The translations under genes and the position numbers were made by a program. 64,000 nt of DNA, taken from NCBI RefSeq assembly GCF_030412965.1, contig NZ_JAUHJQ010000001.1, positions 124,001 to 188,000 on the forward strand, in the 5' to 3' direction. Below, one piece after another: positions 33,223 to 42,499 of this stretch (position 1 is its first letter; each line of letters opens with the position of its first letter). The notes beneath the pieces were generated by a model. It saw only the letters and a list, made by a program, of their open reading frames with translations. It made no database searches and had not been told where the DNA came from. This stretch comes from Nocardioides oceani (GTDB taxonomy: Bacteria; Actinomycetota; Actinomycetes; Propionibacteriales; Nocardioidaceae).

Positions 33223-34356
33223 GTGCGGATCGACTTCCGGCCCTCGCCCGAACCCACGCTCGGCGTCGAGTGGGAGCTCGCGCTGGTCGACCGCGGCTCC
33301 CGGGACCTCGTCAACGCCGCCTCCGAGCTGCTCGGCGCCGCCCAGGAGCGGTTGCCGGACCCGGGCCGGCTGCACAAGGAGCTGCTGCGCAACACCGTCG
33401 AGGTCGTCACCGGCGTGTGCCACACCGTCGGCGAGGCGGTCGAGGAGCTGCGACGGACGCTGGAGGTCGTGGTACCCGTCGCCGACGAGCTGGGCGTCGA
33501 CCTGTACGGCGGCGGGACCCATCCGTTCGCGTCGTGGACCGCCCAGCAGCTCACCGAGGGCCACCGCTACGAGGAGCTGATCAACCGCACCCAGTGGTGG
33601 GGCCGCCAGATGCTCATCTGGGGCGTCCACGTCCACGTCGGGCTGCCCGAGCAGAGCCGGGTGATGCCGGTGCTGTCCTCCCTGCTCAACCACTACCCGC
33701 ATCTGCAGGCGCTCTCGGCGTCCTCGCCGATCTGGGCGGGGGTCGACACCGGCTACGCCTCGAACCGCGCGCTCATGTTCCAGCAGCTGCCGACGGCCGG
33801 CCTGCCGTTCCAGTTCGAGCAGTGGGCGGAGTTCGAGTCCTTCGCCGCCGACCAGCTGCACACCGGCGTGATCGACGAGCTCAACGAGATCCGCTGGGAC
33901 GTCCGCCCCGCGCCCCACCTCGGGACCCTGGAGAACCGGGTCTGCGACGGCGTCTCCTCCTTCGACGACCTCGCCGCCATCGTCGCGCTGTGCCACTGCC
34001 TGGTCGTCGACCTCGACACCCGCGCCGCCGCGGGCGAGCAGCTGCCGACGATGCCGCCGTGGCACGTCCAGGAGAACAAGTGGCGCGCCGCCCGCTACGG
34101 CCTCGACGCGATCGTCATCCTCGACGCGGACTCCCAGGAGCGGCTGGTGACCGACGACCTCGCCGACCTGCTGGTCCGGCTCGAGCCCACCGCGGAGCGG
34201 CTCGGCTGCGCGGCCGAGCTGTCCTCCGTGGCGGACATCCCCCGCCGCGGGGCGTCCTACCAGCGGCAGCGCGCGGTGGCCGAGGAGTCCTCCGGCGACC
34301 TGGTCGCGGTCGTGGACTCCGTCGTCACCGAGCTGCGCGACGGCCTCGGCCGCTGA
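33223..34356 (+). CDS. GCS2-family carboxylate-amine ligase (glutamate--cysteine ligase type)
   Basis: 377 residues of the YbdK/EgtA-like glutamate-cysteine ligase family: PTLGVEWELALVD near residues 11-23, GGGTHPFASW, HVHVGLPEQ, LNNEIRWDVRPAP-type segment (ELNEIRWDVRPAPHLGTLEN), and KWRAARYGLDA. Such enzymes form an amide between glutamate and an amine in an ATP-dependent way; in actinobacteria they may contribute to ergothioneine or gamma-glutamyl compounds. GTG at 33223 was chosen at the family N-terminus. The TTCGCT six bases earlier is only a poor -10. Confidence 0.85.
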   Translation: MRIDFRPSPEPTLGVEWELALVDRGSRDLVNAASELLGAAQERLPDPGRLHKELLRNTVEVVTGVCHTVGEAVEELRRTLEVVVPVADELGVDLYGGGTHPFASWTAQQLTEGHRYEELINRTQWWGRQMLIWGVHVHVGLPEQSRVMPVLSSLLNHYPHLQALSASSPIWAGVDTGYASNRALMFQQLPTAGLPFQFEQWAEFESFAADQLHTGVIDELNEIRWDVRPAPHLGTLENRVCDGVSSFDDLAAIVALCHCLVVDLDTRAAAGEQLPTMPPWHVQENKWRAARYGLDAIVILDADSQERLVTDDLADLLVRLEPTAERLGCAAELSSVADIPRRGASYQRQRAVAEESSGDLVAVVDSVVTELRDGLGR

Positions 34357-34363
34357 CCGCCCC

Positions 34364-35526
34364 TCAGTAGCCCTCGGGTGGCGCCACCATCTCCAGGCGT
34401 ACGCCGAGCAGCCGGACCGGCCGGTCCCGCTCCACCCGGTCCAGCAGCCCGGCGGCCGCGTCGGCCAGGACCGCCGGGTCGTCCGTCGGCGCCGGCAGGG
34501 TGCGGCTGCGGCTGGTGGTGAGGAACGGCCGGTAGCGGACCTTGATCCCGACCCGGGCCGCCGGGCGCCCCTCGGCCTCGATGTCGGCCGCGGCGGCCCG
34601 TGCGAGCCGGCGCACGGCCGCCTCGACCTCCGCCCAGTCCTCCAGGTCGACCTGGAAGGTCTCCTCCCGTCCGTGCGCCCGCGGCACGTACGGCGTCGGG
34701 TCGACCGGGCTGCTGTCCACGCCGCGCCCGAGCCGGCGGTACCACGGGCCCATCGTCGGGCCGAGCTCCGCCGCCAGCAGGCGCACGTCGGCCGCGGCCA
34801 GGTCGGCCACCGTGTGGATCCCGAGCTCCGCCAGCCGCTTGGCCGTCCGCCGCCCCACGCCCCACAGCGCGTCGGTCGGCCGGTCCCCCATGACGGCGGA
34901 CCAGGTGTCCTCGGTGAGCCGGAACGTCCCCCGCGGCTTGCCGAAGTCGATGGCGATCTTCGCGCGCAGCTTGTTGTCGCCGATGCCGACCGAGCAGTGC
35001 AGCCCGGTCGCCTCCAGCACCGCCGCCCGCACCTGCTCCGCCAGCTCCTCGGGGCCCGTGGCGGTCCCGGCGGTCTCGGCGGTCCCCGTCGTGCCGGCGG
35101 TGCTGGTGGGGTCCCTCCCCCCACCCCCTCCGCTGCCTGGGCGACGGCCGGGTCGACGGCGAGGAACGCCTCGTCCCAGCCGAGCACCTCGACCACCACC
35201 GGAGCGCCGTCCCAGGTCACCGCGCGCAGCGTCGCCATGACCTCCGCCGACGCCGCGTCGTAGGCCGGCTTGTCGACCGGCAGGAACACCGCGTCCGGGC
35301 ACCTGCGCGCCGCGACCCGCAGCGGCATCCCGGAGCCCACGCCGTGCGCCCGGGCCTCGTACGACGCCGTCGACACGACCCCGCGCTCGGTCGGGTCCCC
35401 GCGGCCCCCGACGACCACGGGCCGGCCTGCGAGCTCGGGGCGCCGGAGCACCTCGACCGCGGCGATGAACTGGTCGAGGTCGACGTGCAGCACCCACCCC
35501 GTCCGCGGGTCGCGCGCCCTCGTCAT
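34364..35526 (-). pseudogene. dinB: DNA polymerase IV, interrupted by a -1 frameshift
   Basis: Two reading frames together make one Y-family polymerase. The N-terminal part (35526 down to about 35130) has WVLHVDLDQFIAAVEVLRR, GRPVVVGGRGDPTERGVVST, ARAHGVGSGMP and WDEAFLAVD. The C-terminal part begins near 35100 in the next frame: GLHCSVGIGDNKLRAKIA, FGKPRGTF, LWGVGRRTAKRL. The switch lies in a G-rich run on the minus strand (G5-T-G6, plus-strand C-runs 35117-35122 and 35124-35128), within a variable linker. Joined, the length is about 387 residues. This may be a real mutation, a sequencing error or slippage. The start overlaps the FUSC stop (ATGA). Confidence 0.8.
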
Positions 35527-36626
35527 CGCGGCGGGGGCGGCAGGGCGTTGGTGGACTCCATCTGGTCCATGCCGGTGATGAGCAGCAGGTCGACCACGAT
35601 CGAGCGCAGCTGCACCAGCACGACCTCGGCGTTCATCTCCGTGGCGCGCTCGACCCGGCCCGAGGCGTCGCCGACCGCCAGCAGCGCCCCGCGGGCAGCC
35701 TCCGGGGTCCGGTCCGCCTCCAGCTCCTCGGCCACCCGGTCGGCGGCCTCGGCCACGTCGCGGGCCAGCCGCGCGTAGGAGGGCGGCACCGGCCGCCGGT
35801 GGTAGGCCAGCACCGCCACCTGCCGCACGAGGACCCGCGTGCTGCGCAGGGCGCGGTCCAGCGGCTCGACCAGGTCGCTCATCCGGCGCAGGCCCGCCCG
35901 GTGACGGACCCGGAACGGCGAGGACGCCACGACCGACCGGCCCTCCTCGGCGGCCGCCTGCAGCTCGCGGATCAGCCGGTCGGTGGACCGCGCGTCGCTG
36001 AGCAGCGCCATCCCGCGCTCGGAGGCCCCGTCGTGCATCACGTCGGCCGCCGAGCGCATCAGCGCGGCGATCTTGCGGATCACCACCGCCGCCTGCTCGC
36101 GGGGCCGGCGCAGCGGCGCCGAGGGGACCGCCGTGGCGGCCACGAGCGCGACGGCGCCGCCCACCAGGGCGTCGGTCCACCGCACCAGTGCCGCACCGGG
36201 GTCGGGCACCAGCGTGGAGACGACGATCGCCTGCACGGCCGCCTGGGTGACGACCAGCTGCCCGCCGTCGAGGAGGAACGCCGTCGACATCGCCAGGGCG
36301 ACCACCAGGACCAGCTGCCACGCGCCGGTGCCGATCTGGAGGGTCAGCAGGTCCCCGATGAGCACACCGACGGCGACGCCGACCGTGACCTCGGCGACCC
36401 GCCGCAGCCGCTGGCCGTAGGAGGTGCCGAGGCTGACGACCGCCGCGACCGGCGCGAAGAACGGGGTGGGGTGGCCGAGCAGGTCCGCAGCCACGAACCA
36501 GGCGACCCCGGCGGCCACCGCGCACTGGCCGATCTGCCAGCGCTTGGCCGACAGCCGGGCCAGCCGCGCGCGCAGCGACGTGCGGCTCCGGGCCCGCAGA
36601 CGGTCGACCGGCCCCGGCTCGTGCAT
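35523..36626 (-). CDS. FUSC-family membrane protein
   Basis: About 367 residues. N-terminal six transmembrane helices (AVAAGVAWFVAADLLG, VGVAVGVLIGDLL and others) followed by a long helical cytoplasmic domain with ALMRSAADVMHDGASERGMA; this is the FUSC (aromatic acid exporter-like) layout. Its role here is unknown; family members export hydroxylated aromatic acids. Start is either the ATG at 36624-36626 or the GTG at 36630-36632. A CACGAT seven bases upstream of the ATG argues for the ATG as a leaderless start. The stop overlaps the polymerase IV start. Confidence 0.78.
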   Translation of the reverse strand: MHEPGPVDRLRARSRTSLRARLARLSAKRWQIGQCAVAAGVAWFVAADLLGHPTPFFAPVAAVVSLGTSYGQRLRRVAEVTVGVAVGVLIGDLLTLQIGTGAWQLVLVVALAMSTAFLLDGGQLVVTQAAVQAIVVSTLVPDPGAALVRWTDALVGGAVALVAATAVPSAPLRRPREQAAVVIRKIAALMRSAADVMHDGASERGMALLSDARSTDRLIRELQAAAEEGRSVVASSPFRVRHRAGLRRMSDLVEPLDRALRSTRVLVRQVAVLAYHRRPVPPSYARLARDVAEAADRVAEELEADRTPEAARGALLAVGDASGRVERATEMNAEVVLVQLRSIVVDLLLITGMDQMESTNALPPPPR

Positions 36627-36745
36627 GCCCACGATCGTGCCAGACCGGTCGACCCCTCACCCCACCCCTCACCCCGCCCCTCACCCGGTGTCTCCGTGCC
36701 GCCACGACCGGCCCGACCAGCCGGCGCCGCGCGCGCGGCCCGGCG

Positions 36746-37153
36746 TCAGGACGCCGAGGCCTGCGACCGCGCGTAGTTGATCGCCCGCTTGATCTCGGCG
36801 AGGTCGCGGTACCAGGTGCGCACCTCGCTGCGGCACCGGACGCGGGCCACCTCGGTGTCGTACTCGTTGCACTCCGCGCGAGCCTCGGAGTCGGTCGGCG
36901 GGAACTGCTCGCTGCCGTCGTACCGCCGGATCTCGAAGCCGTTCTGCTTGTCGCCGGTCACGCTGACGATGGTGCTCGGCACCGGCTTGTAGACCTTGTC
37001 CTCGCCACCGGTCGCAGTCCCCGCGCCCGCCAGCGCCGCACCGCCGGCGACCCCGCCGACGACCAGTCCCGCCAGGACCCCCGCCACCGCCCCTGCCAAG
37101 CCCACCGTGCCGACCGTGCCCGTCGCCGCCCGCGTCCCGTTCCGCATGCCCAT
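36746..37153 (-). CDS. hypothetical Gly-rich membrane-anchored protein
   Basis: 135 residues. N-terminal segment rich in Gly/Ala/Val (VGLAGAVAGVLAGLVVGGVA, near 15-34) is a transmembrane helix or signal anchor; a soluble C-terminal domain carries two Cys (ECNEYDTEV, RVRCRSEV) that may form a disulfide, with YRDLAEIKRAINYARS at the end. The ATG at 37151-37153 has GGGAGACGGAC upstream. I do not recognise a family. Confidence 0.65.
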   Translation of the reverse strand: MGMRNGTRAATGTVGTVGLAGAVAGVLAGLVVGGVAGGAALAGAGTATGGEDKVYKPVPSTIVSVTGDKQNGFEIRRYDGSEQFPPTDSEARAECNEYDTEVARVRCRSEVRTWYRDLAEIKRAINYARSQASAS

Positions 37154-37395
37154 GTCCGTCTCCCGAGGAGTCACGCACCGGCCAGTTCCGGTGCGAGCAG
37201 GACGCTAGGGACGCCGGCCGACCCGGCGGGCTGCTCCGTCGCCCGGCTGTGGAGGCCGGCCCCGGGGGCCGGCCTGTGGACGACAGGTGGGCAGGCGTGC
37301 GGACGCGCCCTTGTGGCAACCGTCACTGCGAGCCACACTCGCCCCCACACCGCCGCGCCGGCCCGCCGGCACCCGTCGCCACCGAAAGGCCCTCC

Positions 37396-38805
37396 GTGGT
37401 CACTCCGATCGACCCCACCTCGCTGGCCTTCCTCATGGCCGAGAACCGCAGCATGCCGATGCACGTCGGCGGACTGCAGCTCTTCGAGAACCCCGAGGGC
37501 GCGGGGCCGGACTACACCCGGCAGATGTACGAGTGCATGCGCGACGTGGACGAGATGTCGCCGCTGTTCCTCAAGCGGCCCTACCGCTCCCTGCGCACCG
37601 CCGGCCAGCTGGTGTGGAAGCAGGACGACCAGTTCGACGTCGACCACCACGTCCGGCACAGCGCGCTGCCGCAGCCCGGGCGGATCCGCGAGCTCCTCGA
37701 CCTGTGCGGCCGGCTGCACGGGACCCGGCTCGCGCGGGAGCGGCCGCTGTGGGAGGCGCACGTCATCGAGGGCCTCCACGACGACCGGGTGGCGCTCTAC
37801 ACCAAGGTCCACCACGCGCTCGTCGACGGCGTCTCGGCCATGCGGCTGCTCCAGAGCGTCCTCAGCGACGACCCCGACGAGCGCGGCATGCGCGCCCCGT
37901 GGGACGCCCACCCCCGCTCCGGCGCCGAGCCACGCGTCCGCGACCGCTCGCCGGTCGACCTCGCCGAGGTGCCGGTGCAGGCGCTGCGCAGCGCGCTCGG
38001 CCTCACCGCCGAGGCGGCCGGCCTGCCGGCCGCGGTGGTGCGGACCCTCACCAAGGGCCTGCGCAACGAGACCTCGGCGCTGTCGCTCTACGCCCCGCGC
38101 ACCATCTTCAACCAGCGGATCACCGGATCCCGGCGGTTCGCCGCCCAGGACTGGCCGATCGCCCGGCTTCGCGCGATCGGCAAGGCGACCGGGACGACCA
38201 TCAACGACGTCGTGCTGGCCATGTGCAGCGGCGCGCTGCGGGCCTACCTCCGCGAGCTCGACGCGCTGCCCGACTCCTCGCTGGTCGCCATGGTCCCGGT
38301 CGGCCTCAACGCCAAGCAGTCGCACATCGCCAACCCCGACGGCGGCAACGCGGTCGGCGCGGTGATGGTGCAGCTGGCGACCAACCACGAGGACCCCGCA
38401 CGCCGGCTCGACCTCATCCACGGGTCGATGCGCGACGGCAAGGAGGCGCTGTCCTCCATGACGCCGATGCAGATCGTGGCCATGAGCGCGCTCGGGCAGG
38501 CACCGGCGATCCTCACGCCGGCGCTGCGGCTGCAGGGGCTGCTCCGACCGCCGTACAACGTCATCATCAGCAACGTCCCGGGACCGCGGTCGACCCGCTA
38601 CTGGAACGGCGCGCGGCTCGACGGCACCTACCCGCTGTCCATCCCGATCGACGGGATGGCGCTGAACATCACCTGCACGTCGTACGACGACAAGATGGCG
38701 TTCGGCGTGACCGGCTGCCGTCGCACCGTCCCGCACCTGCAGCGGCTGCTCGTGCACCTCGACGACGAGGTGGCCGCCCTGGAGAAGGCCGCCGGGGTCG
38801 CCTGA
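37396..38805 (+). CDS. wax ester synthase/diacylglycerol acyltransferase (WS/DGAT)
   Basis: 469 residues, normal family length. Active-site motif HHALVDG is near residue 140 (KVHHALVDGVSAMRLLQSVL). The N-terminal DPTSLAFLMAENRSMPMHVG, the C-terminal VIISNVPGPRSTRYWNGARL and LNITCTSYDDKMAFGV are conserved. These membrane-associated enzymes make triacylglycerol or wax esters for storage, using acyl-CoA. Start GTG at 37396 with GAAAGG upstream; the frame runs 49 codons further without similarity. Convergent with the methyltransferase gene, 3 nt apart. Confidence 0.92.
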   Translation: MVTPIDPTSLAFLMAENRSMPMHVGGLQLFENPEGAGPDYTRQMYECMRDVDEMSPLFLKRPYRSLRTAGQLVWKQDDQFDVDHHVRHSALPQPGRIRELLDLCGRLHGTRLARERPLWEAHVIEGLHDDRVALYTKVHHALVDGVSAMRLLQSVLSDDPDERGMRAPWDAHPRSGAEPRVRDRSPVDLAEVPVQALRSALGLTAEAAGLPAAVVRTLTKGLRNETSALSLYAPRTIFNQRITGSRRFAAQDWPIARLRAIGKATGTTINDVVLAMCSGALRAYLRELDALPDSSLVAMVPVGLNAKQSHIANPDGGNAVGAVMVQLATNHEDPARRLDLIHGSMRDGKEALSSMTPMQIVAMSALGQAPAILTPALRLQGLLRPPYNVIISNVPGPRSTRYWNGARLDGTYPLSIPIDGMALNITCTSYDDKMAFGVTGCRRTVPHLQRLLVHLDDEVAALEKAAGVA

Positions 38806-38808
38806 GGC

Positions 38809-39996
38809 TCAGCCCCACCCGACCCGCTCGTCGAGGCCGCCGCCGAGCAGCCGGTCAACGGCCCGCAGCCGCGCGCGGGTGATGTCGGCGACCGTCAGCA
38901 GGCCGGCGGCGTGCGCGTTGGACCCCGGTCGGGTCGGCTCGGCGGAGTTGACCGAGACGCAGGTGCGCGTGCCGCCGTCGGCGGCGTTCGCCAGCGCTAC
39001 CGCGTGGCCGGTGGTGCCGCTGCCGGCGAACGGGTCGAGCACGACCGCGTCGGGCGGCATCGTGCCGAGCACGCGGCGTACCAGCCCGGTCGGCTTGGGC
39101 GACTCGAAGACGTGCCCGACCAGCTCCTTGAGCTCGGCGACGGCGGTGTCGGTCGAGCCGACCTCCTCGGCCAGCCAGATGGTCGGCAGCTTCTTGCGCC
39201 GGCCGCCGTCGCGGTGGAGCCAGTCGCGCTGGAAGACGTCGACCCGTTCGCCGCCGCGGCCGCGGACCACCCGGCAGACCAGGTCGCCGGGGCGCTCCTC
39301 GATCAGGGGGCGACTCCACCGCCACACCGCTGGACGGCCGTCGCCGAAGACCGGCGCGACCTCGACCGCCCCGGCGAACGGCGCCGTGGCGACGCGGCCG
39401 CCCGCGGGGTCGCCCCAGAGCGGGAAGTGCAGCGTCGGCGAGGTGACCGGGTTGAACTTCTTGTTCGTGTTGCGCAGCGGCAGGTGCCGGTAGCGGCGCC
39501 CGCTCCCCTCGTCGAGCAGCGGGAAGTCGCGCTCGTCGACCGTCTCCGCGCTGCTCGCGTCCAGCGCCGTCCGGCGCGCGTCGCGGGCGTAGACCAGGAG
39601 GTACTCGTGGCTCGTCGCGAAGCCGCGCCCGAGCTGGCGGCCCTTGGGGTTGAGGTTGACCACCACCTGGGCGAGGAAGTTCTGCTCCCCCATCACCTCG
39701 TCGAGGAGCAGCCGCAGCCGCGCCGCCTCGTTGTCGTCGATGCTCACGAACAGCGCGCCGGTCTCCCGGAGCAGGTCGTGGCACGCCTCGAGCCGCGGGC
39801 GCACCATCGCGGCCCAGGCGTCGTGACGGCTGCCGGGCCGGCCGCCCGCGTCGCGGAAGTCGTCGCGGTAGGCGAAGTCGTGGCCGGTGTTGTAGGGCGG
39901 GTCGGTGCAGACCAGGTCCACCCGCTCCCCCGCGGCCGCCATCGCGCGCAGCACGTCGAGGTTGTCGCCCTCCACGAAGGTGTTCCACGGCCGCAC
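38809..39996 (-). CDS. solitary beta-class DNA methyltransferase
   Basis: 395 residues. Motif IV DPPYNTG lies near the N-terminus (VDLVCTDPPYNTGHDFAYRD) and motif I DPFAGSGTTGHAV near the C-terminus. This order is the beta class, the Mod type of Type III systems and other site-specific adenine or N4-cytosine methylases. No restriction endonuclease gene lies next to it, so it is solitary in this window. The GTG at 39994-39996 follows TAGGGT by 7 nt, a leaderless arrangement. The specificity cannot be predicted. Confidence 0.85.
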   Translation of the reverse strand: MRPWNTFVEGDNLDVLRAMAAAGERVDLVCTDPPYNTGHDFAYRDDFRDAGGRPGSRHDAWAAMVRPRLEACHDLLRETGALFVSIDDNEAARLRLLLDEVMGEQNFLAQVVVNLNPKGRQLGRGFATSHEYLLVYARDARRTALDASSAETVDERDFPLLDEGSGRRYRHLPLRNTNKKFNPVTSPTLHFPLWGDPAGGRVATAPFAGAVEVAPVFGDGRPAVWRWSRPLIEERPGDLVCRVVRGRGGERVDVFQRDWLHRDGGRRKKLPTIWLAEEVGSTDTAVAELKELVGHVFESPKPTGLVRRVLGTMPPDAVVLDPFAGSGTTGHAVALANAADGGTRTCVSVNSAEPTRPGSNAHAAGLLTVADITRARLRAVDRLLGGGLDERVGWG

Positions 39997-40003
39997 CCGG
40001 CAG

Positions 40004-40009
40004 ACCCTA
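40004..40009 (-). promoter_or_regulatory. -10 element of the methyltransferase gene
   Basis: TAGGGT on the minus strand, 7 nt before the GTG at 39996. Confidence 0.5.
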
Positions 40010-40059
40010 GGTCCGCAGGGGTGGGGTTGCGGGGACGCCTGCCGGGTCACCATGAGGAC

Positions 40060-40812
40060 GTGGACCACCGCGAGCCCCGCCGGCACGGCCCGGTGCTCCC
40101 CGGCATCCTCGTGGCGCTCGCCCTCGCGGGGCTGGTCCTGCTGCGCGACCCCGGTGCCAGCGGCGACCGGCTGCGGGAGCTGCTCGGCACCCAGGAGCGG
40201 CGCGCCGAGGCCGTCGCGCTGCCGGCCGGCACCGGCGAGTACGCCTTCGCCGCCACCCAGCCCGGCTCCGAGGAGCCGGTCAGCTGGAACCCCTGCCACG
40301 ACATTGAGTACGTCGTGAACCCGGCCGGTGCACCGAGCCACTGGCCCCGGCTGGTCGAGCGCAGCATCGCGACCGTCTCCGAGGCCACCGGCTTCCGCTT
40401 CGCCTACGGCGGGGAGACCGACGACCGGAACTTCACCGACCGGATCGGCGCGCTGGGCCGGTCCGCCCCGGTCCTCATCGGGTGGGCCGACGCCGAGGAG
40501 GTCGACGACCTCGCCGGCGACGTCGCGGGCGTCGGCGGCGCGGCGTACCTCGAGACGCCCGGGCGCTGGTCGTACTCCACCGGCATGGTCGTCCTGGACA
40601 CCGACGTCTTCGTCGAGCTGCCCGACGGGTCCGACCCGCGGGCGCTCGACCTGCAGGCGGCGATCCTCGACCACGAGCTCGGCCACGTCGTCGGCCTCGG
40701 GCACGTGCACAGCCGCGAGGAGCTGATGTACGCCGACAACGTCGGCCGCACCTCCTTCGGCGCCGGCGACCGGCGCGGGCTGGCGCTGCTCGGCGCCGTC
40801 CCCTGCTCCTGA
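40060..40812 (+). CDS. matrixin-like zinc metalloprotease, membrane-anchored
   Basis: 250 residues. A hydrophobic anchor near 13-30 (LPGILVALALAGLVLLRD) is followed by an extracytoplasmic domain. The zinc motif HELGHVVGLGH near residues 206-216 fits HExxHxxGxxH, and ELMYAD supplies the Met-turn. Start is uncertain: GTG at 40060 is the first in-frame start consistent with the anchor. It is divergent from the DNA methyltransferase and followed on the same strand by another exported protein. No pro-domain is recognised. Confidence 0.75.
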   Translation: MDHREPRRHGPVLPGILVALALAGLVLLRDPGASGDRLRELLGTQERRAEAVALPAGTGEYAFAATQPGSEEPVSWNPCHDIEYVVNPAGAPSHWPRLVERSIATVSEATGFRFAYGGETDDRNFTDRIGALGRSAPVLIGWADAEEVDDLAGDVAGVGGAAYLETPGRWSYSTGMVVLDTDVFVELPDGSDPRALDLQAAILDHELGHVVGLGHVHSREELMYADNVGRTSFGAGDRRGLALLGAVPCS

Positions 40813-40890
40813 CCGCGTGACCTCGGCCCCGGCGGCACGTTGACCGAGCGGTCACACGTCCCACCCGCCTCGCCGATCGACAGGGTCCCC

Positions 40891-42480
40891 ATGCGCCGTA
40901 CCGCCGCCTCGCTCGCCGCCTCCGTCGCCCTGCTCGCCGGCGGGCTCGCCACCGCCGCCACCGGCCCGGCGAGCGGAGCACCCGCGCCGACCACGACGGC
41001 CACCGCCGCCGCGACCGCGAAGGTCCCTGCGAAGGTCACCGCGCGCGACGCCTGCCTGCAGAGCGTCCCCGAGCCGGGCGAGAGCGCGGAGGTGGACATC
41101 TGCTACACCGTCTTCCGGCCCGCCGGCGCCACGGCGAGGCGCCCGGTCCCGATGGTGATGCACAGCCACGGGTGGGGCGGCCAGCGCGCTGAGCAGGGCG
41201 AGGTCCAGGCGTTCCTGGACGCGGGGTACGGCGTGCTGACCTTCGACCAGCGCGGGTTCGGCGTCTCCGGCGGGCACGCGCACGTCGAGGACCCCGCGCT
41301 CGAGGGCCGCGACGTCCGCGCTCTCGTCGACGTCGTCGCCCGGCTGCCCTGGGTGCGGATGGACGGCCCCGGCGACCCCCGCCTGGGCGCGATCGGCGGC
41401 AGCTACGGCGGCGGGTACCAGTACGTCGGCGCGTTCGAGCTGCTCCGCACCCGGGGCACGCCCGTCTTCGACGCCCTCGCCCCGCAGATCACCTGGCACG
41501 ACCTGAGCCAGAGCCTCGCGCCGAGCGGCGTGGTCCGCACCGAGTGGGCGCTGGCGCTGAGCGCGGCCTCGCTGCCGAGCGACGCGCTCCCGGCGAACGT
41601 CTACAAGGCGCTCGTCGAGGGCGCGGCGCTGGGCGTGTGGCCCGACGGCTCGATCCCCGGCACCGAGGACATGGTGCGGTTCTTCCGTAAGAACGGCCCG
41701 AAGTGGCACGTCGACCACGGCCGCCGCCTCGACATCCCGATGCTGCTCGGGCAGGGCACGACCGACGGCCTGTTCCCGCTCGAGCAGGGCTTCCGGAACT
41801 GGCAGCGGGCGATGACCGACCGGGCCCGCCGCCGCAGCATCTTCGTCGCCTACAACGGGGGGCACGTGCTCCCCGCGGTCCTCCCGGCGGGCACCACCGC
41901 CGACACCGACCCGTGCAGCCGGAAGCTGGCGGGCGGCGGCTTCGAGGACCTCAACGTCCGCTTCTTCGACCAGGTGCTCAAGGGCCGGCGCACGGGCCTC
42001 CGCGGCTTCGGCCGGATGCACCTCGCCACCCCCGGCGACCGCTGCACGACGATCGCCTCCCCGGCGGCGAACACCGCGAGGCGGATCGGCACGGTGGCGA
42101 CGCTCGAGGGTGTCGGCACGCCGCTGTCCTACCCGGTCGCCGCCGGACCGGTCCGCGTCGCCGGCACGCCGTACCTCACCGGGCGGCTCACCGCGCTGGG
42201 CGTGCAGAACCGGGCGTTCCTCGGCCTCGCCGTCGGCACCAGCCCCCTCGACGCGCGGCTGGTGCAGAACAACGTGCTGCCCATCAACGAGCCGACACCC
42301 GTGGTCGGGCAGCAGCGGCGCGTGGCGCTGCCGTCGGTGGCGGTCGACGTGCCGGAGGGCCAGCAGCTGTACCTGATGGTCACGCCGATCTCGGACACCT
42401 TCGTCGGGATGGGCTCGCGGCTGCCGGGCGCGGTCACGATCGAGGACACGGTCGTCCATCTGCCGGTGGTGGGCCGGTGA
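40891..42480 (+). CDS. secreted alpha/beta hydrolase, Xaa-Pro dipeptidyl-peptidase (S15)-like
   Basis: 529 residues. Signal peptide near 1-32 (ending GPASGAPAP) and an Ala/Thr-rich spacer. The catalytic domain has MVMHSHGWGGQ, TFDQRGFGVSGG, the nucleophile in GGSYGGGYQ, a likely Asp in GQGTTDGLFP and His in NGGHVLPA. The C-terminal part is beta-rich (VGQQRRVALPSVAVDVPEGQ), as in S15-like X-Pro peptidases. It probably hydrolyses peptides or esters outside the cell. ATG at 40891 chosen because the signal peptide starts there. Confidence 0.82.
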   Translation: MRRTAASLAASVALLAGGLATAATGPASGAPAPTTTATAAATAKVPAKVTARDACLQSVPEPGESAEVDICYTVFRPAGATARRPVPMVMHSHGWGGQRAEQGEVQAFLDAGYGVLTFDQRGFGVSGGHAHVEDPALEGRDVRALVDVVARLPWVRMDGPGDPRLGAIGGSYGGGYQYVGAFELLRTRGTPVFDALAPQITWHDLSQSLAPSGVVRTEWALALSAASLPSDALPANVYKALVEGAALGVWPDGSIPGTEDMVRFFRKNGPKWHVDHGRRLDIPMLLGQGTTDGLFPLEQGFRNWQRAMTDRARRRSIFVAYNGGHVLPAVLPAGTTADTDPCSRKLAGGGFEDLNVRFFDQVLKGRRTGLRGFGRMHLATPGDRCTTIASPAANTARRIGTVATLEGVGTPLSYPVAAGPVRVAGTPYLTGRLTALGVQNRAFLGLAVGTSPLDARLVQNNVLPINEPTPVVGQQRRVALPSVAVDVPEGQQLYLMVTPISDTFVGMGSRLPGAVTIEDTVVHLPVVGR

Positions 42481-42486
42481 TCGGCT

Positions 42487-42492
42487 TAGCCT
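42487..42492 (+). promoter_or_regulatory. -10 element of the NAGPA-domain gene
   Basis: TAGCCT followed by 7 nt and GTG at 42500; the box plus spacer (TAGCCTTGCGCGG) is identical to that of the gene at 11990. Confidence 0.55.
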
Positions 42493-42499
42493 TGCGCGG

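Noticed and set aside
36651..36685. CCCCTCACC-type repeats
   Set aside because: Fewer than three degenerate copies in a C-rich spacer, without further features; probably simple-sequence drift.
32509..36705. Open frame of 1398 codons on the minus strand
   Set aside because: Only its part between about 35130 and 35526 is real (polymerase IV N-terminus). The rest runs in the wrong frame through FUSC and antisense to other genes.
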